Source: Ipomoea triloba (taxonomy: Eukaryota; Streptophyta; Magnoliopsida; Solanales; Convolvulaceae). From it: DNA of 64,000 bases. Numbering within the stretch: position 1 is the first letter of the stretch; each line of letters starts with the position of its first letter. Where the stretch lies: NCBI RefSeq assembly GCF_003576645.1, contig NC_044925.1, positions 13,625,760 through 13,689,759 on the forward strand, read 5' to 3'. This document shows positions 47,423 through 58,100 of the stretch, one piece after another. A program made the translations under genes and the position numbers. The notes beneath the pieces are model-generated. The model was given only the letters and a program-made list of their open reading frames with translations, did not search any database and was not told where the DNA came from.

Positions 47423-49989
47423 TCATCTCTTATTAACATGAACTAATTCAGAACTCCCAGAACTTGGATGTACAAGATATCCATCCCCAACAATCTCAGA
47501 TAAACTTCCCGACAAAATAGATTGAACAACACCCTTTGTAATTGAAGCAACCTTGTTTGCAAAACTCTTTCGCCCCCTAGCTACAGCAGACTTCTTTTCA
47601 ATAATACTACTTCGCCTCTTATTACGCTCACCTTTCAATCTCCGGCTTGATGGATCTTGTACAATACCACTTGAAGATGGGACATCAGACTCTTCAATAT
47701 GAACATAACCAACCTCGGTTTCAACACTTTTCTTTGCACTTTGAAAAGCTTCTTCACAACGCTGTCTAGCTGCACTATTGTCTTGACAAGAAACAATTAG
47801 TCTTTGAAACTTCCTGGTCATCTCAACAACCCAAATTGAAGGAGCAACACCAACATTAGAAGACAAAGAACCCATATCAACAGCCTTGTCTTCAACAACT
47901 TTCTTTGTCCACCTTTTCAGAATGTATTTATCGGGAATAGAACAAATGCAATGTACATTCATAATGCGTAAACAATGGCAGCACAAAATTCCTAATTCAG
48001 AAAACAACTTACAACTACAAGAAATATCCAAATTGGTAGGCTTAAAACTAACTTCATGCCTTATAATATCTTTATCAGGATGCCAAACATGATACTTCAA
48101 ATGACAGCCATCATCGAAAACACTATCTTGATGACAAGCAGCACCTTTCAAGAATTGTTCCTCAAACATATAATATATTTCAATGGTATATACCTCTCTA
48201 GCATGTGAAAGAAGTTTCACATCATCCATCATCATATTGGGCATGCCTTGAGCACACCGAAAATCCTCACCATTTTCCTTACTTCTCCATTCAGAAACAA
48301 CGCTCACAAACGATGAGTAGAAATCACAAAGCCCTGCTGTCTTTGTTAGCTTCCTAGAACTTGAATGGTTTGTGGTCTCACTCCTTTGTGAGGATAAAAT
48401 GCCACCAAAAAAGTAATCCTTGTTAAATGCGGGGCACCATTTTTCCCTACAATCGTACAATTTTTCTAACCACGGATTCTTATGACATTTATAGTCAATC
48501 ACCATCCTGAAAATCATAAGATCACAAAAGGAAAAAATATACACAATTTTAGAAACTATATTAACAATCTGATAACTCTATATTCACAAATACACTCCTC
48601 TACATTCACAGTTTTTAAGATCTCTGAACTCAAGTCTGATAAACATTCACACATTCATAACTCTACATTCACAAACCCTATACTATACATTCACAGTTTC
48701 AAACGTACACATTCACACATTTCAGTGATACTTGTTCAGTAATTATATTACTATATGTTCTACACTCACACATTTAGTACTCTAGATTCACAGCTTCTAT
48801 ACTGTATATTCACAAATCAATAAGTCATTATTTTACAAAAATAGTATTGAAAATTCAAACTCAAAGTGAATGAGTAAAGTACAATAACATACCTTGACCA
48901 ATACAACTCAAACTCAGCTTCGGTGTCTGTGTACTTCAACAAACAATTAAATAGATCCATGAAATTCTTATTGTTCCTAAGTGTCTTGATGTGCTTCTTC
49001 GAGTTCTCACTGATATGCCATATGCAAAGACGATGCCGTGATGTTGTAAACACTTGAGAGATGGCAGTAGCCATGGCTGTGCATTGATCAGTCATAATGG
49101 TTTGTGGACATTTGCCACCCATAGATCTAAGAAATGCTCTAAACAACCATACAAATGACTCTATCCTTTCGTTCATCAAAAAACCACACCCAAACATAAT
49201 ATTCATACAATGGTGGTTCATCCCTACAAATGGACCACATATCATGTCGTACTTGTTAGTGCGATATGTTGTATCATGCACTAACAAGTCTCCAAACAAC
49301 GCATAGTCTCGTCTCATTTGTCCGTCCCTCCAAAAAAAGCTAGTTAATCTTGCATCATCATCAACTTCAAAGTCAAAAAAGAAGTCAGGCTCATTACACT
49401 GCCTCCTCCTAAATATTTCAATCAACGAATTCGAATCAGTTCCATCCAAACTCTTCAAAGAATCAAATGCCAATGAATTGTAAGCATCTTGATTGGTAAA
49501 CCCAACGAGTGGAGACCCTCCTGACTGATGTTTCAAAAACCTTATCCCATCCGCTAAGGCAACCCCACTCTTCTTTAAGTCTCTTAAGTATGAAAGTTGA
49601 TTATTTCCCACTCTTCTGTGCGAACGAAGTAGGTGACTCTTGTCTTTAGTGCTTAGCTTGTGGTTATGAGCTTTCTCGTGTTTTGTTACTGTCCACACCC
49701 CATTACCATCTACATCAAACTGAATATATGCGCCACACCCCGTCCTTAAATCAATCTTTGAATACGCCTTAACACCACTGTTTTTCTTGGACTTACTACC
49801 AGCCTTAGAGCACAAAAATGTCTTCATCTTAACATTTTTAGTAGACCCTTGGTAGCGTTGCTTACCCTTCCTCACACTAAAACCAATTCTAAATGCATAA
49901 TCGTTATACAACTCATACGCTTCATCACCATTACTTACTACAATACCCACCAAATCTTGATCAACTGCACATATGAAATATAACCTCAA
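47423..49989 (-). CDS. FAR1-like Mutator transposase (5' end in gap)
   Basis: Two exons on the minus strand: 49964-48893 (upstream acceptor GTGCAG) and 48506-47423, split by a 386-bp intron; the junction keeps the phase. Exon 1 begins with the FAR1 DNA-binding domain (NGDEAYELYNDYAFRIGFSVRKGK, then a HNHKLST His pair). The MULE transposase DDE core follows: HDTTYRTNKY (first Asp), MTDQCTAMATAI (second Asp), HRLCIWHI, and AEFELYWS near the third acidic residue. Exon 2 has EKWCPAFNKDYFFGG, RSETTNH and the SWIM zinc finger CSC...CCHC (CxCxnCxH). The C-terminal 100 residues are Ser/Lys-rich. About 717 residues are visible without stops; the N-terminus is in the N gap. It cuts and joins element ends; possibly still intact. 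Confidence 0.88.
48540..48830 (-). repeat. GTGAAT minisatellite, transposase intron
   Basis: Degenerate minus-strand copies of the unit (ATATTCACA, ACATTCACAG on the plus strand) occupy the single intron of the transposase. Confidence 0.85.
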
Positions 49990-49993
49990 GTAT

Positions 49994-50774
49994 NNNNNNN
50001 NNNNNNNNNNNNNNNNNNNNNNNNNNNNNNNNNNNNNNNNNNNNNNNNNNNNNNNNNNNNNNNNNNNNNNNNNNNNNNNNNNNNNNNNNNNNNNNNNNNN
50101 NNNNNNNNNNNNNNNNNNNNNNNNNNNNNNNNNNNNNNNNNNNNNNNNNNNNNNNNNNNNNNNNNNNNNNNNNNNNNNNNNNNNNNNNNNNNNNNNNNNN
50201 NNNNNNNNNNNNNNNNNNNNNNNNNNNNNNNNNNNNNNNNNNNNNNNNNNNNNNNNNNNNNNNNNNNNNNNNNNNNNNNNNNNNNNNNNNNNNNNNNNNN
50301 NNNNNNNNNNNNNNNNNNNNNNNNNNNNNNNNNNNNNNNNNNNNNNNNNNNNNNNNNNNNNNNNNNNNNNNNNNNNNNNNNNNNNNNNNNNNNNNNNNNN
50401 NNNNNNNNNNNNNNNNNNNNNNNNNNNNNNNNNNNNNNNNNNNNNNNNNNNNNNNNNNNNNNNNNNNNNNNNNNNNNNNNNNNNNNNNNNNNNNNNNNNN
50501 NNNNNNNNNNNNNNNNNNNNNNNNNNNNNNNNNNNNNNNNNNNNNNNNNNNNNNNNNNNNNNNNNNNNNNNNNNNNNNNNNNNNNNNNNNNNNNNNNNNN
50601 NNNNNNNNNNNNNNNNNNNNNNNNNNNNNNNNNNNNNNNNNNNNNNNNNNNNNNNNNNNNNNNNNNNNNNNNNNNNNNNNNNNNNNNNNNNNNNNNNNNN
50701 NNNNNNNNNNNNNNNNNNNNNNNNNNNNNNNNNNNNNNNNNNNNNNNNNNNNNNNNNNNNNNNNNNNNNNNNNN
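49994..50774. other. Sequence gap (781 N)
   Basis: Hides the 5' end and promoter of the transposase. The sequence to the right restarts at a point that repeats at 52420. Confidence 0.99.
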
Positions 50775-51182
50775 AGTTGTATAAGTGTGAATCTAAAACT
50801 CAAATACATGGTTACACAATCAATCTAACCACAAATCCTAAATTCGAAAAAAACAAACATAAATCTATACAATTCATCACACATGAATCCAAACTTAAAA
50901 CCTGCAATCGAAGATGAGCCATCAACGTGTAAACTTAGTTGGTCTACTACCTTTGCCATCATTGAAGAAGAATTTCAAAGAAGAATTACGATGGTGAATC
51001 GAAAGAATTTTGCGATGTTGAATCGGAGGAGATCGGCGATGATGAATGAGTGAAGAATTGTTTTGCGATGATGGTGAATGACTGGAGAACTGCGATGATG
51101 AACCGGACAACCGCCTACTGCTCTCCCAATCTCCGTTAACGGCGTTAATTAACAAATTTTTTTTTTTTTTTAAAAAAAGCAT

Positions 51183-51249
51183 AAAACGACGTCGTTTTGG
51201 ACCCAGGTGCACCTTGCAAGGTGCACCTGGGTCCACGGCATAATTTGCC
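51183..51249 (-). repeat. Right terminal inverted repeat of the MULE
   Basis: Contains a perfect 36-bp palindrome at 51199-51234 (GGACCCAGGTGCACC, TTGCAA centre, inverse) next to a perfect 16-bp palindrome AAAACGACGTCGTTTT at 51183-51198. The left end has a shorter 22-bp version of the first. Confidence 0.9.
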
Positions 51250-51556
51250 GTATATCTTGGATTGGGCTATTTATAGAAAAGGTTATACAATTTGGACTAG
51301 ACTAGTTATAATATACTTATACTTTAGCTTAGGATAATTCATTGGGTCCATAGCCTTATAATAGAAATCATATAGTATGGGCTTAGAATATTTAAGTGCT
51401 CAAATAGTAATTTATAAAATAGTTTATCTAGAGCCCATTGCAAAATAGTTAGCTTATAATTATTTTACTAAAATAATTAATGATAAGGAACTAAACCCTT
51501 CTTTTAAATATTTATACAAAAATAATTGCTAGGAAAGTACGGGGTATTACAATCCA

Positions 51557-52224
51557 ACTCTGCCATTCTTGGGTAGTCTCCACATATAAAGCAGAACGTG
51601 GGTAGTCGTTCGTAACGAAATTCGACCAAGCACCACCCTCCATTATCCTTCTTCAATTTCGTACCTTTCTTTAAAGGTTTTGTCACATCAATAGCAACAT
51701 GAAAGACGATAGAACAGTCTCATAGATCCATCAAGATTCCTCTCATCAAGCTTTACTAGAGAACCAATGAAACCACCAATGGCCTGCAGGATAGCCTCCG
51801 ACCGAAAACCTGTAGGCACGCCATGAACTTAGATCCAAAACTCGGCATGACTCAACACAATATTCTCAAAATCCTCAGCATTAGCAATGCGTTTTAGAAT
51901 CAATAGATTTTGGTCAAAAGACCAGGGGCCATCATCCACAATACGAGCAACCTCTGCTTCATGGTATAAACGGAATAAAAAGTGATTTGGATGCAATTCC
52001 TTCACATTCACACCCATACCCGGTCTCCATACAGTAGCCATAGTATCCCTGAAGTAGAGGAATTTGGTAGGTTTTTTAGTAACCAAATGACCAACAACAT
52101 AGAATTCAGGGAGATCCGCCTCTACACCCAAAGCCACATTCCCAACATGATTAATATTCTCATCATCATCCAGATCTGCTAGAGTTAAACTAGCTAGAGA
52201 ATGAGAAATATTATTCGCTTCCAT
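51557..52224 (-). pseudogene. LINE ORF1 N-terminal part (first assembly copy)
   Basis: Minus-strand start of LINE ORF1: MEANNISHSLASLTL at 52224, then the DUF4283 RNA-binding-like region (DLPEFYVVGHLVTKKP, FLFRLYHEAEVARIVDDGPWSFDQNLLILKR). A stop follows AEFWI; the frame continues with VHGVPTGFRSEAILQAIGG and, after a shift, VTKPLKKGTKLKKD, FRYERLPTFCFICGD. The zinc knuckle (CX2C...H...C) has lost its second half at the insertion point. Duplicated at 53202-53869. Confidence 0.85.
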
Positions 52225-53201
52225 GGCAACGGAAATAACAAACAAGAGCAAAAGAAGAAGAAAAGACGAAACTCACGAGGGAGAGGAAAAAGCTCGCTAA
52301 GAAGGCGAGAGGAAAAAAGAGCTCTTTATCCCATATGAATGCCATACTATAATTATTCTAAAAATACATTGTGTTCTCTTTACATAAATCAAACTTCATT
52401 TGTTGTAGCACAAATNTAGAGTTGTATAAGTGTGAATCTAAAACTCAAATACATGGTTACACAATCAATCTAACCACAAATCCTAAATTCGAAAAAAACA
52501 AACATAAATCTATACAATTCATCACACATGAATCCAAACTTAAAACCTGCAATCGAAGATGAGCCATCAACGTGTAAACTTAGTTGGTCTACTACCTTTG
52601 CCATCATTGAAGAAGAATTTCAAAGAAGAATTACGATGGTGAATCGAAAGAATTTTGCGATGTTGAATCGGAGGAGATCGGCGATGATGAATGAGTGAAG
52701 AATTGTTTTGCGATGATGGTGAATGACTGGAGAACTGCGATGATGAACCGGACAACCGCCTACTGCTCTCCCAATCTCCGTTAACGGCGTTAATTAACAA
52801 ATTTTTTTTTTTTTTTAAAAAAAGCATAAAACGACGTCGTTTTGGACCCAGGTGCACCTTGCAAGGTGCACCTGGGTCCACGGCATAATTTGCCGTATAT
52901 CTTGGATTGGGCTATTTATAGAAAAGGTTATACAATTTGGACTAGACTAGTTATAATATACTTATACTTTAGCTTAGGATAATTCATTGGGTCCATAGCC
53001 TTATAATAGAAATCATATAGTATGGGCTTAGAATATTTAAGTGCTCAAATAGTAATTTATAAAATAGTTTATCTAGAGCCCATTGCAAAATAGTTAGCTT
53101 ATAATTATTTTACTAAAATAATTAATGATAAGGAACTAAACCCTTCTTTTAAATATTTATACAAAAATAATTGCTAGGAAAGTACGGGGTATTACAATCC
53201 A

Positions 53202-53869
53202 ACTCTGCCATTCTTGGGTAGTCTCCACATATAAAGCAGAACGTGGGTAGTCGTTCGTAACGAAATTCGACCAAGCACCACCCTCCATTATCCTTCTTCA
53301 ATTTCGTACCTTTCTTTAAAGGTTTTGTCACATCAATAGCAACATGAAAGACGATAGAACAGTCTCATAGATCCATCAAGATTCCTCTCATCAAGCTTTA
53401 CTAGAGAACCAATGAAACCACCAATGGCCTGCAGGATAGCCTCCGACCGAAAACCTGTAGGCACGCCATGAACTTAGATCCAAAACTCGGCATGACTCAA
53501 CACAATATTCTCAAAATCCTCAGCATTAGCAATGCGTTTTAGAATCAATAGATTTTGGTCAAAAGACCAGGGGCCATCATCCACAATACGAGCAACCTCT
53601 GCTTCATGGTATAAACGGAATAAAAAGTGATTTGGATGCAATTCCTTCACATTCACACCCATACCCGGTCTCCATACAGTAGCCATAGTATCCCTGAAGT
53701 AGAGGAATTTGGTAGGTTTTTTAGTAACCAAATGACCAACAACATAGAATTCAGGGAGATCCGCCTCTACACCCAAAGCCACATTCCCAACATGATTAAT
53801 ATTCTCATCATCATCCAGATCTGCTAGAGTTAAACTAGCTAGAGAATGAGAAATATTATTCGCTTCCAT
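53202..53869 (-). pseudogene. LINE ORF1 N-terminal part (second assembly copy)
   Basis: Same sequence as 51557-52224. The C-rich/T-rich 5' UTR of the LINE (53870-53977) precedes the ATG. This copy is contiguous with unique host DNA to its right and is more likely the authentic one. Confidence 0.85.
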
Positions 53870-53977
53870 GGCAACGGAAATAACAAACAAGAGCAAAAGA
53901 AGAAGAAAAGACGAAACTCACGAGGGAGAGGAAAAAGCTCGCTAAGAAGGCGAGAGGAAAAAAGAGCTCTTTATCCC

Positions 53978-53994
53978 ATATGAATGCCATACTA
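53978..53994. repeat. Right target-site duplication of the LINE
   Basis: ATATGAATGCCATACTA; partner of 14664-14680. A duplicate at 52333-52349 arises from the assembly overlap. Confidence 0.85.
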
Positions 53995-54768
53995 TAATTA
54001 TTCTAAAAATACATTGTGTTCTCTTTACATAAATCAAACTTCATTTGTTGTAGCACAAATCTCAATTTTCTACTCCAAATCTATATTGCTTTAATTATAA
54101 TATATATTTTATTACAAGCTGATTTATTATCTACTTTAAGATTTTAATTGCAAAAAATTCATTTTCTAATATATTTTATAGGAAAAAAGATATTCCAAAA
54201 TATCAAAAGATGAACAGTTCACATATCACAACAATTGAGGTCGTAATCATATACACAAGGAAAACTTATGCATTCATATGTGATAACTTAATTTGCATAA
54301 CTCTTTAATTACTACCCAGCAATATCAATAAATCTATTATAATCATGTAACTTTTGACAAAAAATAAGTAAAATTTTATTGACTCTTCAATATTACATTT
54401 AGAAAATTTAATTTATTTTAATATTAAAATTGTTAGGACATCATTTTTATTATATATTATAATTATCTACATTAATATTCATATTTACTACTACTTTTAT
54501 TACAAGTTGAAAATACTTATTTTGATTATATTTAAAATATTTATTTTTTTATTTTATAATAATTATTTAATATTTAAAAATTATACTAAGTACTACTTAT
54601 TTTAATTTTCGTGTTAGACATTAATTTAATCATGTAAAGTAGGCATTATAACTAGTTATTTTAATATTAGGTACTACTTAGTACTTACACTAGTTTATTT
54701 AAAAAAAAAATGTATAGCTTAAATAAATAAAAATAAATATATACCTACCGTATAATATATATCTTCTT
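53995..54768. promoter_or_regulatory. AT-rich upstream region of the TOPLESS-related gene
   Basis: Intergenic DNA between the LINE and the gene. It is very AT-rich, with no ORF. A TATA-like TATAATATAT at 54751-54760 lies about 25-30 bases before the likely transcription start in the C/T-rich tract near 54785. The nested transposon block is thus within 0.8 kb of the promoter. Confidence 0.5.
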
Positions 54769-55191
54769 TTGTCCAGAAAAAGAAATTCCAGTAACGAAAA
54801 GTACCATTCTCTCTACAGAAAAACCCTGATCTGTTTCCTCTCTCATTCATTCCAAGGTACCAGTGCTTCCCCCACCCCCTACATATACACAGAACTATGC
54901 ATTCACATGAACGCTATGTATACTCTGTATTCACATTCGTATTTGAGTATATATGCAGATGTATGGATGTATTTTAGGCTCTTGAGAGTTTGAATTTGGT
55001 GAATTGGTGATGGAGGCTGTGTAATTGCGGCGTTTGTGTTGATCTGCGAGGGTATTGGTTTTTGTGTGTTATTTTGTTTGCTTTTTTTTTTTTGTTTTGT
55101 TTTCGAATTAGTGATTTTATAATTTATTTTATTTTAGTTTTGATTGTGGATTTTTTTGGCAGGTGAGGAGACTGAGGGGAAGAAAACCAGT
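54769..55191 (+). promoter_or_regulatory. 5' UTR with intron, TOPLESS-related gene
   Basis: A CT-rich leader exon (about 54769-54856) ends TCCAAG|GTACC; the acceptor TTGGCAG at 55156-55162 starts the second leader exon 29 bases before the ATG. A 5' UTR intron of about 306 bp with this layout is common in TPL/TPR genes. Confidence 0.65.
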
Positions 55192-58100
55192 ATGTCGTCT
55201 CTGAGCAGAGAGCTCGTGTTTTTAATTCTTCAGTTTCTTGATGAGGAGAAATTCAAAGAGACTGTTCACAGGTAGGGTTTTGAAATAATTTAAATTTTTT
55301 TGAAAAATTTCTTTTTAGTTTCTGGATTTTTCCCTGCATAGTGATTGCTAGAAAAAACGGAGAGGGGAAAAGTGTTAATTGATGTCCAAGAGTCATTTTA
55401 TTTTGGATCTAAGTACAGTTGAAACTTTACTCCAGGGATACTTTGGTGCTTTTTAGCTTAATTTCATGGAAGACTGTTTGGGGCAAAAATTATACGGAGC
55501 ATTACTTTTATTTGAGATAAGAAGATTTTAGTTGAAATGTAGTTTCTGACCTGTTAACTTAGTATTTTGTGGTGCGTAATTATTGCTGTTAATTTGCTCT
55601 TTTATTTTTGTTTTACCTATGAACTGAAGATTGGAACAAGAGTCTGGATTTTTCTTTAATATGCGATATTTTGAGGAATTGGTGACAAATGGAGACTGGG
55701 ATGAGGTGGAAAAGTATCTATCAGGCTTCGCGAAGGTTGATGACAACAGATATTCAATGAAAATTTTCTTTGAAATCCGAAAACAAAAGTATCTTGAAGC
55801 CCTTGACAGGTGGTTCAGCATGATTCATTTGAAGCATTGCATTACCTAATTGCATTCCAAATAGTGATGCATCTGAATATATTCTTGGCTGTTTTTCATA
55901 ATCAATTTAAATATTTAATTGTAGGAAGGATCGTGCTAAAGCTGTTGACATTCTAGTAAAGGACTTGAAAGTGTTTTCAGCATTTAATGAAGACCTTTTT
56001 AAAGAGATAACCCAACTCCTGACCCTTGAAAATTTTAGGTAATGAAAGACTTAAGAAAATAACATTCAATTATCTTTATTATCTTGTATATACAATTGCA
56101 CTTATTAAATGCTTTGAATGCATTACTTACAGAGACAATGAGCAGTTATCTAAATATGGTGATCCGAAGTCTGCTAGGAGTATAATGCTTGGTGAACTGA
56201 AAAAACTGATTGAAGCAAATCCCCTGTTTCGTGACAAATTAAACTTTCCCACCTTGAAGAACTCAAGATTGCGAACTTTAATTAATCAGAGGTTTGTTTC
56301 TGGAGGAATATTGGCTAAAAAGTTTCTCAAGTTGGCTCCAGTATTGAAAGCTCTATATCATGTCAAGACAGATGTTTACTAACTAGTATGCTTCTGTGTA
56401 TTTCTAGTTTGAATTGGCAGCATCAGCTCTGTAAGAACCCAAAGCCTAACCCTGACATAAAGACATTGTTTGTTGATCATTCTTGTGGGCAATCGCAGCC
56501 AAATGGTGCACGTGCACCATCCCCTGTAACTAATCCACTAATGGGAGCTGTTCCTAAGCCTGGGGGGTTTCCACCATTGGGTGCTCATGGTGTAAGTTGA
56601 AGTCAAAAAGTAAAGCTAGTTAATAAGCTGTTAACAAATTATGATTTTTGGAAGCTTTTATCTTTTCGTTCCTTCAGCCCTTCCAGCCAGCACCAGCACC
56701 TCTCCAAACATCTCTTGCAGGATGGATGGCTAATCCATCTCAGGTTCCTCATCCCTCAGCTTCTGCTGGGCCTATTGGCTTCACCCCACCAAGTAATGCA
56801 GGTATGTACAGTTTGGAATGTCTGACACTTGAGCAGTTTATGCATGACCTATTATTAACTACATTTATTGATATACTGAGTTAAGTAATTTCTGTTTTTT
56901 GATAAAATAAATATTGTATCAACTTATCTTGGTATGTAACTAATTTATATGATCAGAAAAACTGTCTATTAGTTACACCAGCACTACAGGTCACGGCACT
57001 ATTGGTATGCCTGAGATCCGTAGTTAACCCCATTACACATTTCAATACCATGTCTCACATCTAGCATTAATTAGTTTATGATAGTTGCCTTCTTTTTTAT
57101 TCTGATGCTTGTTATTTTTAAGCAGGCATATTAAAGCGTCCTAGGACTCCTACAAATAATCCTGCTGCAGACTATCAAACAGCTGACTCTGAACATGTGT
57201 TGAAGAGATCAAGACCTTTTGGAATATCAGATGAAGTATGATATACCAACTTAAGTTGTATTTGTAACAGATTTATGTTAGAAACTATTTGTAACGATCC
57301 CATGAACGAGCTTGTCTTCTTAATTTAACTAAATTATGTGATGAGAGTTCATATATTTACATGAGTGCAATGCATGGTAATTTGTTTGTTCACATTATGA
57401 GCTTTATGCACATTACATATTTGTTGTAATTCTATAGTTAGAATTTATTTATATAAACATATTTGCAGGTTAACAATATGCCTGTCAACATATTGCCTAT
57501 TGGGTATGCCAGTCAAAGTCATGGGCAAAGCTCATATTCATCTGATGATTTGCCTAAAGCTGTTGTTATGACTCTGAACCCTGGCTCAGCAGTCAAGAGT
57601 ATGGATTTTCATCCTGTGCAACAGATTTTGCTTCTTGGTTAGTTCCTGGTGACTGATTATTACTTATATTTATTGTATTGTATAATTTGATTCCCACCCA
57701 CATTATTATGCTCATATTTGGTACTTGGTACTCGGTAGTGACTTAAATTAAACCATATGTTGGTGTTTTTTACTATATTCAGTTGGGACAAGTGCGGGAG
57801 AGATTATGATTTGGGAATTAGGTAGCAAGGAGAGGCTTTCTCATAGAAGTTTCAAGGTTTGGGATCTTGCACAATGTTCAGTCGCTTTGCAGGTCTGCTT
57901 TCTATAAATCATTTTCCGTTGTGCAGAGTGAAGCTTAATGCTAATATCTTTTTAGGCAAACTACAGAGGATAGGATTATTCTAAACTTCACAATTTCAAT
58001 GTTCTGATTTGGTATTAGGCTGCTATGAAGAATGACTACACTGCCTCAATTAACCGCGTGTTGTGGAGTCCTGATGGCCCTCTATTTGGTATGTATGCAC

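Larger units (their letters stand above)
40499..51249. mobile_element. Mutator-like element with transposase and Ulp1-like gene
   Basis: Terminal inverted repeats of about 50 bp (TTATGCCGTGGACCCAGGTG ... and its inverse) and a perfect 9-bp TSD bound a 10.75-kb element including two N gaps. It has a plus-strand gene ending in a C48-protease-like segment at 41.5-46.9 kb and a minus-strand FAR1/MULE transposase at 47.4-50.0 kb, transcribed toward each other. MULEs carrying Ulp1-like genes are known in plants (Kaonashi-type). A 22-bp minisatellite fills introns and spacers. Confidence 0.88.
31459..51551 (-). mobile_element. Family X long-LTR copy (d), carrying two nested elements
   Basis: Minus-strand element with ends TGTAATACCCCG (at 51551, read on the minus strand) and GGGTGTCACA (at 31459). 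Its own sequence is 31459-32096, 37962-40498 and 51250-51551, about 3.5 kb. The rest is family X copy (c) and the MULE. It holds no gag-pol. A tract at 39700-40440 is GC-rich with overlapping ORFs in several frames and (GA)n near 40330-40400, likely transcribed leader-like LTR sequence. Confidence 0.82.
50775..52415. other. Left copy of a 1641-bp assembly duplicate
   Basis: 50775-52415 and 52420-54060 are identical as far as I can see, joined by an N at 52416 and preceded by a large N gap. Each contains the MULE right end, the end of family X copy (d), LINE ORF1 and the LINE target-site duplication. Only one is likely real. Confidence 0.85.
14681..53977 (-). mobile_element. L1-type LINE, interrupted by nested insertions
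   Basis: A non-LTR retrotransposon on the minus strand with ORF1 (DUF4283 and a degenerate zinc knuckle), ORF2 (endonuclease, RT, zf-RVT, RNase H) and a short poly(A) at 14681-14688. Its own sequence lies in 53977-53202 (a second copy at 52332-51557 is an assembly duplicate), 31453-31210, 20133-16974 and 15707-14681, about 5.2 kb in total. The intervening blocks are later insertions, each with its own TSD. Frameshifts and stops in ORF1 and ORF2 make it inactive. Confidence 0.88.

Noticed and set aside
48166..48426. Possible small gene in the antisense of the transposase exon 2
   Set aside because: The strong FAR1/SWIM frame on the minus strand explains the sequence.
50922..51236. Minus-strand 104-codon ORF, present again at 52567-52881
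   Set aside because: It starts in the MULE terminal repeat, is of low complexity, and is repeated only through the assembly duplication.
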